Shown here: positions 11,080 to 41,130 of the stretch, in pieces | How the letters are laid out: each line of letters opens with the position of its first letter | How positions within the stretch are numbered: the stretch's first letter is position 1 | Assembly: GCA_009760855.2 (NCBI GenBank) | Contig: WPIO01000002.1 | Coordinates: 4,866,001 to 4,930,000, forward strand | Direction of reading: 5' to 3' | DNA: 64,000 bases | Source: Cristatella mucedo | Lineage: Eukaryota > Bryozoa > Phylactolaemata > Cristatellidae | Made by a program: the position numbers and the translations under genes | Notes under the pieces: model-generated | Database searches by the model: none | The model's input: the letters and a program-made list of their open reading frames with translations, nothing else | Told to the model about the DNA's origin: nothing

Positions 11080-12649
11080 TGAAAGCAATTGCATCCACAG
11101 CAATATATTTTAGCCACGTCGAAATAAGTTGTAGCTGTAAGATGTCTGCTCATAGACTAAGATCGCATCGCGAACGGAACATTGGGCGTAGTTATGCAAC
11201 GTACACCCTAGTCCTTGAGCCTTTGGGTGCTGACGATCATGCAAGTGTTGCATGCATTACACCACTGTCAAAAATATGGCAAAAATTTGATCATCACTGC
11301 GTTTGACTTCTGGTTTCGCGTCAAGCTCAGCTATGAGAGTCTTGACTGCTGCGGATATCCTGCCGGATAGGGTGGACTGTGCTGGCGTTTTTTGTGACTG
11401 CACCCCCATGTCGTCCAGCATAGGGTTACAGCAGAGGGTGGTCGCTCAGCATGGTCTGCGTTCGAGTGCAATCGACAACGCAGTGGTATTGAGCTGGGGG
11501 CGTAAAATGTGTCCGTGCAATAATTTGGGGCCACACCAACTGAATCACCGCCTCTCATTTCAACCAGAGCCCTCTAGCATACTGATAAGCGACTGTGAAT
11601 TGCTATCGGGAAATCACTCAAAAGCTCTGTGCTATACCACTCTTACTGGGGCTTCTAAGCCTTAATGTGCACCTAGTTATGTGCTAGAACACCCATGCAA
11701 AAATAATTGAGGCAATGGCCCAATTCCTGGATGAAGAAGGGATACTGGTCCCTCTCCGGTCCGAAAATTCGATCAGCTGATCTGCTTTTGGAAAAATGAC
11801 GAAGCCATGCTCTTCTTTGTTTCATCCTGTCGCCGACGACGTAGGCGAGCTGTCAGGAGCAGCAGCTTCTCCTGACCTTGGTTTTGGGGATCCTCTCGCC
11901 GGTGTACCTCTTGACACTGCCTCTAGCCGTGAATTACATTCATAACAAGCGTGGTTTAAGCGAGTTCAAAGCTAAGCGAAACCCAAGAAGCAAATTCAAA
12001 ACATGCAAGAGTAGTGGCAATACAGCACCACACCAGTTATGATGGCCATATTAATGGTCAGTGGCCGCCCAATTTGTGTCTGAGCACGGCAGGACAAGCA
12101 GAAAGATGCAGTCAATGTAGATAGGCATTTTTAGCTGGATGGAGCCGGCAAGGCAAGCGTGAAACGTCTGCAGTGTGCAACCCGAGATGATTCACTGCGG
12201 CGTGGCTACTGCGTCGATGTGAACAAGTGACTTTTGGTGGGAGCAGCTGCGTAAACCGTGGATCAAAGGCTCCATGCCATAGCTTCGTCACTACGGTCAT
12301 CGATCACCTACGGTAGTCGGCCAGCGCTTTCCTGCCTTGTACCTGCAGTCGTGGTCAGAACCGTGGCGGCTCATCACTATTACCATATTGTGTATTGCTC
12401 TAGTCGAAGGTACTGAGCACTACTTGACTCAATTAGCGTTGGAGTACGTTAGCGGTCCGAATTCGTGACTCTCGCTCGCGCACCTGAGTTCAGCTCGAGA
12501 GACCAGCAAGCCATACCTTGCCTTTGTCGAAGGAGAGCACGATGATTGCAACTGAGACTTGGCTCCCATCGCACAAGCCTGCCGCCAGCTCAGCCTCATT
12601 GTGACAGGCGAGTTTGTTGCTGGCATGCCACGTTCGTTGTGAGTTCTCG
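11080..12649. other. Upstream region of ETFA, no other gene recognised
   Basis: Short frames on both strands have no recognisable similarity. The promoter of the ETFA gene should lie here. No convincing TATA box or CpG island is visible just upstream of 12650. Confidence 0.35.
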
Positions 12650-28431
<15,782 letters not shown>

Positions 28432-28917
28432 CAGCGGTGCAATTACCAGCTGTGTAGTGTGTCCGCCGTAAATTGCAAGGGAGACGATATATACAGAATG
28501 CCAAGACCGGGAATTGTTTCTGCAACAAATTGAAATTCGATCGGTTCAATTTGGCTCATGCTGCCAAGCTAGTTACTATATCTGTCGAGGATGAGTCTTA
28601 TAATGATTACATATTTTATGATTATGTTGCCCTGTGCATTCGGGTTTTTACCGGTGCTGGCAGAGAAAGATCTTGACTGCAGCGCCGACGCAGTTCAAAT
28701 TGTGTCCATTGCTGCCTAGGCAGAACATTTAGCGGTGCTGTCTTCCCAACTTAGTGTCAGCTCGCTTTAATCCCCAAGAGCTTTTGCTTGTGCTTAAGAG
28801 ACCACCCGATCACTTGGAAGCTGCAGGCTTTAACGTGCAATGTGCCCGCAGAGGACAACTCGGCAGAAGTGTGTTGCTGCAGACTCGATACCGGGACCAG
28901 CTGTTGAGCCCTCTTCT
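28432..28917. other. Region downstream of ETFA stop codon
   Basis: This should contain the ETFA 3' UTR. I see no canonical AATAAA close to the stop, so the polyadenylation site is unassigned. Confidence 0.3.
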
Positions 28918-29095
28918 GTAATAAGCTGATTTGACAGCCTCATTTATATAGCGACAGAAGAGCCTTCACAGTTATTACCACCGCTTGTAGTGATCAATAT
29001 AGAGTCGATCACTGCACGACTCGAACCTACAATCTGGGTTGTGAAGAGCAAGCACCTTACCCCTGGGCTCTAACCCAGGGGCCGGATAGCTGCCC
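28918..29095 (-). repeat. tRNA-derived SINE, minus strand
   Basis: TAAGCTGATTTGACAGCCTC, AGAAGAGCCTTCACAGTTAT and the inverted tRNA-like part (actcgaacctacaatctggg, then ccctgggctctaacccaggg) are present in the expected order. Confidence 0.65.
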
Positions 29096-29289
29096 TGCTT
29101 AGAGATAGGTTCTAGAGACTGCTGGGCCTGTGCACGTGACGACTCGGTTCCCAGAAGGGTGACATTTTTCATGCGAGTATTTTGAAGGGGTTCACGAAGT
29201 AACTCTTTTGTACGGATCATAATAGCCTTGCTGTCTGGCGCATTTGGCGAGTGCCTTCAAGCTGTCCAAAAATCAGCATACTAAAAAAT

Positions 29290-30205
29290 AAGCTGTGATA
29301 ATAATCATAAAACATTTGGTATAGCACCCTCAGTGAAACTGATCTCTTTCTAGGCACTTTACATTTGCTGCAAAGGAAACACGATCGAACGGCTAGTGGT
29401 AGCATGCTGAATAAACAACAAGAATAACATGGTTAGCATGACATGCACAGGATCAGCATGCAAGTATGGTTAGTGGCAGAATGCAAAGTGTCAGCATGGA
29501 TAAGCACATATAGAATGAACCATAGGGACCCACTAAATGCTGTGATAAATAGGTGCGTTTTTAGTTTCTTTTTAAACATGGACAAGTCAGGAGATGTGAC
29601 GCAAGTTGGGAGTGAGTTGCAGGCTTTGTGAGCATACTAACTAAAGGCACGGTCTCCAAAGGATTTGAGATTTGTACGAGGTATAGGTAAACCGTTAGAT
29701 TCCGAAAAGCGAGTGGTACCCTTAGTCTGGTGAAGGTGTAGATTTGATTGGTAGGCTCGAGCCAAAGAATGAAGGCACCTAAAATTTAATGACAAAGCTT
29801 TGAAGTCGATGTATTGCTTGATTGGGAGCCAGTGCAGGTGGGCAACAAATGGTGAGATGTGGCAACTGCAACGCTCGCAACAGACAAGCCTAGCTGCAGA
29901 GCTGCTGCAGGTAAACCATTACCAAATGTTTGGTGGTAGCATCCGCAAGCAGCAGGCATAGTGTAAGCAGGTGCATGGATACGAAGGACGAATCACAAAG
30001 ACCCACCAAACGCTTAATAATCAACTACGTTTTAAGCTTTAAATGTTGACATGTCATGGGACGTTAAAGTCGATGCGCCGCTTGATTGGGAGCCAGTGCT
30101 GGTCGGCGATAAGTGGTGTGCTGTGGCAATTGCGATGCACTCAACAGATGAGCCTAGCTGCAGAGTTTTGCAGCAACTGCAAGCACCTGATTGCACAGAC
30201 TGGTA
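29290..30205 (-). mobile_element. CR1/L2-like LINE remnants, minus strand (two overlapping fragments)
   Basis: From 29290 the inverted 3' end (CTGATCTCTTTCTAGGCACT, GAATAACATGGTTAGCATGA) leads into the antisense C-terminal coding region to about 29910. A second fragment repeats the GACGAATCACAAAGACCCAC landmark at about 29990 and continues to 30205. This is either two insertions or a partial tandem duplication. Confidence 0.7.
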
Positions 30206-30869
30206 AGCTATCATTTCTTTCCTTGAGGTTGCCATGGTGGACTATGAATCCTAACATTCGACCACGGCGCCCCGAATTTATCCAAACCGTCACCGTAGTA
30301 CTTCCAAATGAGCAGTATTTTTCTAATGTGCTGAAAAAATTAAGAGCTCATTACCAAAGCTTCCTGTTGAACACAGTTGTTTTCATAAAAATTCATCGAT
30401 AGTCACTACTGCTAGCACTTCCGGTCAGTAATTACTACTTGTTATCTGTGACGTAGCTTAAATATGGAAATGCATCTAGAAGATCCGCAACACTTAGCCA
30501 ATCAGGAGTTTCAAATACATCAAGAGCATTAGGAACAAGGCTCATTTTATGTCAGGTTGCTAAGCAACGGGGGTTAGGAAAGTAGTTTGAGTGACCTCGC
30601 CAGTCATGTTGCTTCCGGCTGTATCCTATCAAGGTCAAAGTGTAGCCCTTTCCCCCCTCTCCCACCGTAAAATTCTTGGCTGTAGGCTGGGTGTGCATGT
30701 ATCGGATTCGGCCTCCGATTCATTTATATGCAGTTAGGCATGTTATTAATTTGGACAACTTTATGGGCATGTTATAAATTTGGACAACTATATAACAGCA
30801 TTTACTAAGTATAGTTTTATAATACATGCAAGTAAAGGTTGGAAAAAGCTCTAGTTTAATTTTAGCCAT
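30206..30869. other. Stretch without a recognised gene
   Basis: No gene, RNA or clear repeat apart from a small direct repeat (GTTAT-AATTTGGACAACT) at about 30740-30790. Confidence 0.4.
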
Positions 30870-30988
30870 AATAATAATAATAATGCACTTGATAAAGCGC
30901 CCTCACAGAACTAAAATCTCTTTCTAGGCGCTTTACATTCGCTGCAAAGGAAAATGCAATTGAATGGTGCCATTGTATTAAAGTAAAG
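30870..30988 (-). mobile_element. CR1/L2-like LINE 3' end fragment, minus strand
   Basis: An AATAATAATAATAA tail is followed by TGCACTTGATAAAGCGCCCT, AATCTCTTTCTAGGCGCTTT and AATGCAATTGAATGG. It is the best-preserved example of the terminal 100 bases on this strand. Confidence 0.8.
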
Positions 30989-31135
30989 TATAAAGCTAGC
31001 TGGTTCAACAGCCTCACTTATATAGCGGCAGACGAGCCTTTGTGGCTGCAATCCGGCTTGTTTCAGGAGATTAAAGGTTGTCTGCTCCAGGACTTGAATT
31101 AACGAGCTCAGCATATTACCCATAGGCAAAGACCC
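30989..31135 (-). repeat. tRNA-derived SINE, minus strand
   Basis: AGCTAGCTGGTTCAACAGCC, TATATAGCGGCAGACGAGCC and a worn tRNA-like end follow directly on the LINE fragment. Confidence 0.55.
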
Positions 31136-31149
31136 GCCACAATGTAGTA

Positions 31150-31430
31150 ACATGTAGAGCTAACATCCTTACTGAACGATTGAGAACAACTGCGAGTCTC
31201 CCTGATGAGTCTCTGGCGTGATTTGAATTATTCTTTCCGATTGCGTCCGGCCCTTGTTGACGTCAAGCCTCATCCACCAGAAATGACACTTTCGCAGATC
31301 CCTAAGGGTCTGTTCTACGCAGTTGCAGGTCGGTGAGAAGTGGTGAAAAGGGGCAGTTCGACGCTTAGTACACGCGAGCCTGGCAACTGATATTGGCACC
31401 AGCTGTAAGCTTGTTAGTGCACAAGTAGGA
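31150..31430 (-). mobile_element. Diverged LINE C-terminal remnant, minus strand
   Basis: Antisense landmarks GCAGTTGCAGGTCGGTGAGA and GCGAGCCTGGCAACTGATAT resemble the LADRHWLPVK..L and following coding blocks of the local LINE family. No frame remains. Confidence 0.4.
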
Positions 31431-32836
31431 AAACCTGCAAGTAGTTAGTTCGAGGGAGGATATCACGAATGCATAAACCAGTACGACTGTTGTCAACTTG
31501 TCTACCCAGGTCCAAATCTGCACTTGTGCCAAACCTGTTCGTAGCTGAAAATAGGCAAGTACTGGAGTTCAAACGTGATGGGTTATCCCGTGTAGAGTCA
31601 CTGCGTCCATCACACTTGTTAGATTAGTGGTGGCAGTCGCGTACAGCACAAGACGGCTCAGGCAGATGCAGTTTATTTAAGAACCGGTCCCCAACTGACA
31701 CCATGCTGGCTTAGAAGCAGCAGCAGCAGCTGGAAGTCGGCCGTGAATGCAGGTTGATGTATGCAGTGCATGTCAAGCTTGAATCTGCAGTACTGCTGAG
31801 ATTAGTCCAGCTCCACTATTCGATTAGTCTACCCCCAAATATTCACGGAGGCTCTTTATCGATGGGCCTGTAATAAAGTAATTAGTGTCAGCACTATTAA
31901 GGTGTAGCTTCGAGTCAGAACGGGCCAAGCTACTCGTAGCTGCTACAGTAGGGCCATGGCTGATTATATCAGTGACTTCTGCCACAGGCGAAGCAATATT
32001 AGCTCTATCATTACTTGTGTGGCTGGTCGCAGGTCTTCCCTCCTTTTGGGCCCTGCTCACACCCTTCCTGGCTAACTTGGTCAGTGTATGGCATGAAATC
32101 TCGCCGGCATGGCTGGCTTGGTCGACGCATCACGTTATCAGCAACAGTTCGGCCCAGGGGCAAAGGTGTTTGACTGAGGGCATAGCCTTGAGCCCTGCAG
32201 CATATGTGAAGAGCCTGGTGGATGGACATTCAGTCCTCCTATGACCCTATAGAAAAGAATTGTATGCGAGTGCCTAATTGGTGTTTTACGCAGACACGAC
32301 TGGTTATATAGTCTGGTCACTCGTTAGTAAGCTCCATGCTTTGCATTCATTCGAATTTATGTCGTGTAGCGACGAAACGCCTCCACTAGCTCATTGCTCG
32401 GGGCGCTTGATTTTGCCTGCGGCTCGGATTTCATTTAACCTGGACCGAGAATGTGGGCTCACAACGAGAGCCAACCAAGCAGTCTATTGGACTGCCAGGC
32501 GATCGTCGGGTAAGGAGAACACGATAAACTTGGCTTTAAAGAACTTGTCGTTCAAATCTCAGAAGCACCTGTAGCCTACGGGGCATAGTGGCTGAAGTGC
32601 TAATAACCCTGCAATATAAAAACCCAGCATGACGTTCAGGAGAACACAGTAAGGCTATGCAGCTTAACCAGGCAAGATATTACCATATTTATCTTTATGC
32701 ACAACCGTCGGTGTCGACAACCAGCACTATGGCCAAGTACGCGTTTTAAAGTCTAATACGAAATATGCTGGCCGTGCTTCTTATCTTAGACAGGTGAGTG
32801 CTGCAGCCCGTACCGCAGCGAGAACCTGGGTTGCCT
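31431..32836. other. Stretch without a recognised gene
   Basis: Overlapping short frames on both strands at 31.8-32.3 kb match nothing recognisable. It lies between the LINE debris and the histone cluster. Confidence 0.4.
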
Positions 32837-32863
32837 TCAGGAGTGCTCGTTACTGAATTTGGT

Positions 32864-32879
32864 GGCCCTAAAAAGGGCC
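32864..32879 (-). terminator. Histone 3' stem-loop of H2B copy 1
   Basis: On the minus strand this reads GGCCCT-TTTT-AGGGCC, a 6-bp stem with a 4-base loop, 26 bases after the stop codon. It is the processing signal bound by SLBP in replication-dependent histone mRNAs, which are not polyadenylated. Confidence 0.9.
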
Positions 32880-32905
32880 GTTGTTAAGCCATAACTCGCC
32901 GACAT

Positions 32906-33531
<626 letters not shown>

Positions 33532-33924
33532 ATGACAGGTCGTGGCAAGGGTGGCAAGGCAGCTGGCAAGTCCAAGTCGAGGTCGTCGCGCGCCGGACTG
33601 CAGTTTCCGGTCGGCAGAATTCACAGGCTGCTGCGCAAGGGCAACTACGCGGAGCGCGTGGGAGCCGGAGCGCCCGTGTACCTTGCGGCCGTGATGGAGT
33701 ATTTGGCGGCCGAGGTGCTGGAGCTGGCCGGCAACGCGGCGCGCGACAACAAGAAAACGAGAATCGTGCCGCGTCACCTGCAGCTGGCCGTGCGCAACGA
33801 CGAGGAGCTGAACAAGCTGCTGGCGGGCGTGACGATAGCGCAGGGCGGTGTGCTGCCCAACATCCAGGCCGTGCTTCTGCCCAAGAAGTCGGACAAGCCA
33901 GCGGCCGCAGCCAAGTCGGCTTAA
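33532..33924 (+). CDS. Histone H2A
   Basis: This core histone has 130 residues. The N-tail [20 protein letters not shown] leads into the fold with [20 protein letters not shown]. The acidic-patch region ([19 protein letters not shown]), the [10 protein letters not shown] segment and the [13 protein letters not shown] docking region are all intact. The tail ends in AAAAKSA without an SQ motif, so it is a canonical rather than H2A.X type. It is intronless, followed after 25 bases by a histone stem-loop, and its protein is identical to that of copy 2. Confidence 0.97.
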   Translation: MTGRGKGGKAAGKSKSRSSRAGLQFPVGRIHRLLRKGNYAERVGAGAPVYLAAVMEYLAAEVLELAGNAARDNKKTRIVPRHLQLAVRNDEELNKLLAGVTIAQGGVLPNIQAVLLPKKSDKPAAAAKSA

Positions 33925-33949
33925 TTGATGCATCGCCTTAAAATCAAAC

Positions 33950-33965
33950 GGTCCTTTTCAGGACC
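33950..33965 (+). terminator. Histone 3' stem-loop of H2A copy 1
   Basis: GGTCCT-TTTC-AGGACC followed by ACCA, the canonical SLBP-bound hairpin. No obvious purine-rich downstream element is visible in the next 30 bases. Confidence 0.92.
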
Positions 33966-34007
33966 ACCAATCTCGCTATTGAGTAATCGGTTCGCGAACA
34001 CATTTCG

Positions 34008-35971
34008 AACCGACTACATGCACTAGGCGCTACACTTATTTACGCTGTCGCTAAAGTCGGGTTTAGACGATGAGATCTGCGAAGGTTGTCCGGTTAGTAG
34101 GAAGATTAAACAGCAGTCTTGTTCCAAGTCCTTGTTGCTTCCTACTCGCTCAGCTCACTGAGCGGAATACCAGTTAATATTGACGTTGGCCTTACACTAT
34201 CGAATTTGCTCTCTTAACATATTTTACCCCGATTTACCTACGGGCGGGTCATGATTAAGAAGCTACTTTACCGTGGCTGCTAGTTGTGTGCCGTGTATTG
34301 GATCCAAAGCCTGTGGATCCGAAGTGTGATAGTGTGATGGCCGCCAAAGCCGTCAAACTCTCAATGGTGGAGTTGTGCGGCTCTTTTAACCCTCATCGTG
34401 GGGTTGCTGTGCTGCAAGCCTATCAATCGATTCCTGCGGCCATTTCTTTTGTAGCTGGACCAGCCGTCTAATTAAAACACGGTGCGTGTCAGATATGGCC
34501 CCACTCAAAATAGCGATGGAAAGGAGAAGCTTCGCTCCCGGTAGGACGCGGTAGCTCTCACAACCGAGTCCAGTGCTGCATACTAGCGAGGGTGCACCGG
34601 CTTCGTGACCATGCATTATCGAATCATTGTGTCCCCGGAATGAGTACTGAGACTGGTAACAACGTAGTCGCATGTTCGATATGGGTCAACGTGAAGAGCC
34701 CTGCATGAGGCTTTGCTCTTGGTCGCGGATTCGGACGTGTCCGAACCACGCTGGAAACTGGCTTGTTAAAATTGGTGCTTGTATGGTGGTATTCGCAAAC
34801 GGACTGACAACGTCCGAACGATTGATAACCTCCGACGGCCGAGAACTGTGGATGGTAGTCGATTCCATTCGGAATGGGGCCGGTACCAACCAGTGCGACG
34901 TGCCCAGCTTGGTACTGCTTTGGTGGGCTTTCTTTTCTGAAAGAGTTGTGAACGCACTTAAATGTTCCCTGATCCCCAAGAAGGAAGGTTGTGACCATTT
35001 TTCTCTTTTGTAAATAATAAATTATTGTAATATTGTAAATAGCTGTGTGCATGTATATATCAGTTGCTGCATTTGATCTACAGTATCCTGTTAAAATACC
35101 TACGTGTGTATATTGCAAGGCAAATGGAACAGTTAGTTGTTGTGTGTGTTTACTGCAAGTCTATTTCAGGGTCATGATTCGTAGATGCCTATAGCAACTG
35201 TTTGAGTAAGAGCAAGCAGAAACACATCAGTGCGTGCGAAAGCTGGTTGTAATAGCCTAAGCCGTCAGTGGGACAGCCAGTACCGAAGACACTCTCGGGC
35301 GACTCCTGTTCGACGTTGTTGCAAGAGGCGAAATTCGGGGATCAGTGCATAACTGGTCTGCTGAGCTAGGGCAGTCCTGAGTCAAGGCTCGTGATAAGGC
35401 CCGCATGCTCGTACTCGCTGTTCCCCTAAGGACTCAACAGCCACGAAAGTGCTTTGGTACACAGTTCAGTCAGCTGTTACTTTTGCTCCAGATGAGTGCG
35501 AAGAGCTCGGCAAAGATGAGGGCAAATACTTCAGGCAATTATTACCAAGAGAATGGCTTCTTGTGAAGCTGGGTTTTCATAAATCATGCGCATGGTACAC
35601 GGGCGCTTATCTGTGATAGACACTCATTGTCCGGATCACAATGCCGAAGTCACAAAGTCCAGCTGAGCTATCCACTGATGAGTAAATCCGTTCTACGTTT
35701 GAAGTCCCGTTGTGATAACATTTATCCTTTATCTATGATTATACAGATAAATGCAAACGTTTTCTTATAAGCAGTTATTCGGCGATGTACTAGGAAAATT
35801 AATCAAGCCACTTCTATGATTTACTTGATGATCGCACTTTATTTTGTTATTTATTCACATGTAGCATTAATGATGTCGGCTAAGCACTTGCCAGCGCTAA
35901 TAAGCAAACTGCCCTGCCATGTGGAACGAATTAAGCTAGTGTAGCATTCGGAGACTCTTTTCCGAGTGGGT
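34008..35971. other. Spacer between histone pairs, no gene recognised
   Basis: Overlapping frames at 34.6-35.1 kb on both strands have no recognisable similarity. No LINE or SINE landmark is seen. Confidence 0.45.
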
Positions 35972-35987
35972 GGTCCTGAAAAGGACC
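35972..35987 (-). terminator. Histone 3' stem-loop of H4
   Basis: On the minus strand this is GGTCCT-TTTC-AGGACC, 24 bases after the H4 stop. The hairpin is identical to that of H2A. Confidence 0.92.
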
Positions 35988-36011
35988 GTTTGTGAATAAC
36001 GACGAAGCTGC

Positions 36012-37002
<991 letters not shown>

Positions 37003-37024
37003 GTATTTAATTACTTGAAACGAA

Positions 37025-37040
37025 GGCCCTTTTTAGGGCC
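37025..37040 (+). terminator. Histone 3' stem-loop of H3
   Basis: GGCCCT-TTTT-AGGGCC followed by ACCA, identical to the H2B hairpins and different in stem and loop from the H2A/H4 ones. Confidence 0.92.
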
Positions 37041-37174
37041 ACCATATCAGTTAAGAATAACCTTTGTAAGATTTTACTAGTAGCGTTGGGGACCTAATTC
37101 ATGTGTTCTTACTAATCAATGCGATCGGTTTAGTAGGCACTTAAAACCAGTGGTTCATTCTTGATCTTGGCAGC

Positions 37175-37735
37175 GTTTGAATTTGTTGATCGCCAAGCCA
37201 TTACGCATTTTGCCACATCTCTTGTCGCTCACTTTTAGGTCCTTTCATCCAATGGCTCCAGCCTATCTTTTAGATATCCGACCCCATCAGGCCAAGCATC
37301 GTACCACCCGCTTTTCGGAATCTAACAGTTTACCACTACCTCGTACAAACCTTAAATCCTTTGGAGACCGTGCATTTAGTTCGTATGCTCCCAAAGCCTG
37401 GAACTTCCGACCTGCGTCAGAACATCCCCTGACCTGACCACATTGAAAGGGAACCTAAAAACACCTACTTAGGACAGCATTTAGCGGGTCCCTGTGATTC
37501 GTCCTTGATGTGCTTATGCGTGCTGACACTGCATGCTGCCACTAACCACACTTGCATGCTGACCCAGTGCATGTCACCCCTAACCAAATTATTCATTTTG
37601 TTTGTTTTTCAAGCATGATTTTACTTACCATTCAATTGCATTTCACTTTGCAGCAATTGTAAAGCGCCTAGAGAGAGATTAAGTTCTCTAAGGGCGCTTT
37701 ATCAAGTGAATTATTATGATTATTATTATCACCGC
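37175..37735 (+). mobile_element. CR1/L2-like LINE, C-terminal and 3' end, plus strand
   Basis: A partly open frame (37177-37437) carries LTFRSFHPMAPAYLLDIRPH, TTRFSESNSLPLPRTNLKSF and SSYAPKAWNF, the C-terminal signature of the family. The 3' region ends GAGAGAGATTAAGTTCTCTA, GGGCGCTTTATCAAGTGAAT and an ATT-rich tail. Confidence 0.85.
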
Positions 37736-38990
37736 AATAGCTTAGGTCTTACCTCGGTGTTATACTCCAGGCATTGCTGCTAACGGGCAACAATAGTCTG
37801 AGGAACCTCTCCAGTATTGGTTGCCCCACGGTTGATTGCCTGGTCATCGTCTGTTAGCAATTCTTGCCGTTGTAATCGCTAAGTACAATCTTTGACTTTC
37901 TCTTCATGCTGATATCGAGGCAGTTGAATTGGACGAGTTTCTAATAGTCAGTATGCGACGGACGGTCGATTCTCCCCCGGGGTAGGCCAATCTGTGACGG
38001 TTTACAATCTACGAGTATGTCCGGGTCTTTCAAGCACCCCTACTGCAGTTTTCTTGTAACGGGGGGGGGGGAGCAACACATAAAGTGACAGTGGTCGCGA
38101 CTGCAGCAGTCGTGTCGATCGCTTAACTCTCTTGACTGGGGCTTTCCCAATGCATCCTATGGTATCGCCGTTGTCTCCACTGCTCTATCTAGCTGAAGAG
38201 CTTCAACAAGAGCCCACAACGAGAGGGTGATGTCCGTTGAGACTTGCAAAGCCGCAGTTCCACGACTCGAACAGGTTGGTGCGTTTCACGCCTGAGAGTA
38301 ACGTCGTAACGTAGTAACGTATACATTCCATAGTGACGGTGGAAACGACGGCTGCGTTCGGCGGATGGGCAGTGACTGCATGAGATGGCTGGCGACTGAG
38401 CGTCTCACCATCGATCCGGTAACATAATTGCGAAGTAGTCGACGAAATCCACTAAAGCCTCGAGTCCATTTCCAGTTGGTATGTTCTGGCGGATGTGAGT
38501 CATCCCTTCTGCCATACCAGTCAGCAGCAGAAAGGGCATCGAGCATACCGCAGAAAGGCTTAACGTTGTCTTTGTGAGCCTTTGTCAGGCCGAGCTCCTG
38601 CACCTTCCGCCACGTACTTTAGGTCAGATGGTATAAGAAGCCTTGGATGTTGACGTGGCTGCCTACAAGTTCGGCCCGTTCAAAGTTGCAGACGACCGTC
38701 ATAGGATCTATGTCCAATTATACTGAGTTGGATTTTATTTCAATAGAGCATGAACTTCATTTGATCGTGTGTACACACACACACACACACACACATATAT
38801 ATTCTTAGTTAAACATCCATCGGCATAGGGGGAAATGTCCTACCCCGGGAGGAATTGCATGGGTAAAATGTCTTAGGGTCAACCAGGGGGGAAATGTCCT
38901 ACATTCAGCTATATTAAGATAAGATCCTTGCAAGCCCGTCGAGCACCGAGACCTCCCTTGTTGCATGCACTGCTGACATCCACACATGGG
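37736..38990. other. Stretch without a recognised gene
   Basis: It contains a G10 run near 38060 and an (AC)n(AT)n run at 38773-38803. A 105-codon minus-strand frame at 38286-38603 looks moderately protein-like (Trp- and Arg-rich) but matches nothing I know. Two copies of a GGGGGAAATGTCCTAC phrase lie near 38830 and 38890. Confidence 0.4.
38773..38803. repeat. (AC)n-(AT)n microsatellite
   Basis: About twelve AC units pass into a short ATATAT run. Confidence 0.85.
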
Positions 38991-38999
38991 TGGTAGCAA

Positions 39000-39830
39000 G
39001 CTTTCTCAAATTTAATATCGATACACCAACTTACTAGTTATGGGTAATCTCTGTGTGACTCAGAAATTGGAAGATCCTACTCAAAAGCAGCTCTGCTAGC
39101 ATATCTCCCCTTGCATCCGAGCAAAATATAAGTGAACTGTTTCCGAGTGACCTTATCATCGACGACCTCATTACCTCCACAGTCTAAGTCTGCCTACTTT
39201 CAGTAAAACTATATTGAAAAATTTCGGGCCTGCGTATACGGATACTATATCCAAACTGGCCCAGTTGCCATATTGCATCACTACTAGCCGACTGGATGCA
39301 CTGGCTCCCTCCCAATCAAGCAGAGCATCGTCGACTTCAACATTCTACCACCCACTTTTAGGTGACGTTTACTTCATTCTCTAGCTCCAACCCACCTATC
39401 AGAGCTACCCCCTCCACCAGACTAGGCATCGTACCCCTCTTCGGGCTCAAATCGTTAAGCTACGCCTCCAACCAACCTCAGAATCTGTTGCAGTGTGTGC
39501 CTCAAGTTCGTATGCTCACAAAGCCTGGAACTCACTCCTGGCTGTTGTTACGACATCCCTTAACTTGATGATATTTAAAAAGAACTTCGCCTCTGTTTCT
39601 CACGGCAATTACTGGATCCTCGCCATTTGTCCTTTGTGTGCTTATGCACTGATACTGTGCTAGTTACACAACTAATCTCAATATGCACGTTCAAACCTTG
39701 CATATTACCACTTACTTACTAACACTAACCATACGGTCATGCTTTGTTTACAGCATATGTAAAGTGCCTAGGAAGAGATTAAGCTCTCAGAGGCAAAATG
39801 CAAAATTTATTATTATCATTATTGTTGTCA
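39000..39830 (+). mobile_element. CR1/L2-like LINE remnant, plus strand
   Basis: Landmarks in order are a worn DKTNLLVMGN-like region (ACTTACTAGTTATGGGTAAT), the CCGACTGGATGCACTGGCTC region, GCTCACAAAGCCTGGAACTC, a TAAAGTGCCTAGGAAGAGAT 3' block and an ATT tail. It has many frameshifts and is older than the copy at 27.0 kb. Confidence 0.7.
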
Positions 39831-40563
39831 CCAAAATTAGTCTGAAGTGGGGAAGTCAGCCATGTGTACCCTATTTTAGCAGCTTTTAAGAGCATCTGAG
39901 CATTGGAGCGAGTAGCCGACCTCGCAAGTCAAGCTTGGCGCCCCCAAATTGATGCTGGCAAGGAGCTGTGCAAGCTCAAGTGCCACCTGCTTAGTTTTCC
40001 ATCTTGTGAAGACTTGCATTGACCCAGCGACAGGCTGCTACTCATCTTCCTAAGATGGTTTTGAACATGTTGATAATATCTTAAATTCCGGACGGCAGAG
40101 AAAAGGACCATTAATTCATTTACGCAGGCTTGGCTGTTCTCACCCACATAGACACTGTTCGCACCGACCGTATCAACCCTGGTCGTCTCGATCTGTTTAA
40201 AGCAGCTGGAGATATTTTATTTTATAGCCACATCTGTCGGCGGTAGAAATTGAAAAATGATTACTTTTTCTCGAGTTTAAATGGTTCATCGTACGTCCGC
40301 TTACATTCGCACACATATGGCTAAGCGATTAGAAGTTCGCGAGCTCGGGGACAATCGTGCTTGCCATTTCTGACGGCGGAGAGTGGCTAGTAACGAATAC
40401 GAAGGCCAATGAACATCCGTGCCTGTTACTCTGGTTGATTGCTCCTTTTGTCCGAACAGTGCAGCTCCTGTGATGTAACAATCGACCACAGCCCGGGCCG
40501 TCAAGCTGTGCTCAGTTCGGTGATGTGTCGCAGCGGTTGCTAGAGCAAGTAAATCTTTGAGAG
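39831..40563. other. Stretch without a recognised gene
   Basis: Nothing recognisable in coding or repeat terms before the TC array at 40564. Confidence 0.4.
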
Positions 40564-40598
40564 ACTCTCTCTCTCTTTCTCGCTCTCTCTCTCTCTCC

Positions 40599-40643
<45 letters not shown>
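40564..40643. repeat. (TC)n microsatellite, interrupted
   Basis: TC units with TTTCTCG and CCCCTT interruptions. Confidence 0.93.
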
Positions 40644-40645
<2 letters not shown>

Positions 40646-40961
40646 GAACTGATCGCACAATCGTCAAAGAGCACCATGTAACACTATTTCCATACCTGGT
40701 TACTCGGTTACATCTTCTGATTGCTTATACCTCAGAAGTATGGCAAATGGCCATAATTCCCAATAAACTGTTTTTGAGACCAGGACCGTGAATAACTTAA
40801 AATGTCTCCATTTCGGATGAGACAAATTCGCATCTTGGGATTTGCATTTAGTCGGAAAAAATACCAAAGGAACCCAAATTAACATATATTGACTCTAGAG
40901 TTGAAACAAATTGGTGGCACATTTTTCTTATCTGCTGCTTCATTTTTTCATAAATAAATCC

Positions 40962-41130
40962 TAGCTGATTAAACAGCCTCTTTTCTTACAGCAACAGAAG
41001 AGCCTTTGCAGCTATCACCACCTCTTGCAGTGGCGATAAAGAATCGCCCACTGCAGGAATCGAACCCACGACCTTGGCACCGAGGTCGTGAAAGCAACCG
41101 CCTTACCTAGTGTGGCATCACGGCTTAATC
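40962..41130 (-). repeat. tRNA-derived SINE, well-preserved minus copy
   Basis: This is the reverse complement of the 8098 copy: TCCTAGCTGATTAAACAGCC, AGCTATCACCACCTCTTGCA, an inverted B box (ggaatcgaacccacgacc) and CAACCGCCTTACCTAGTGTG. Confidence 0.8.
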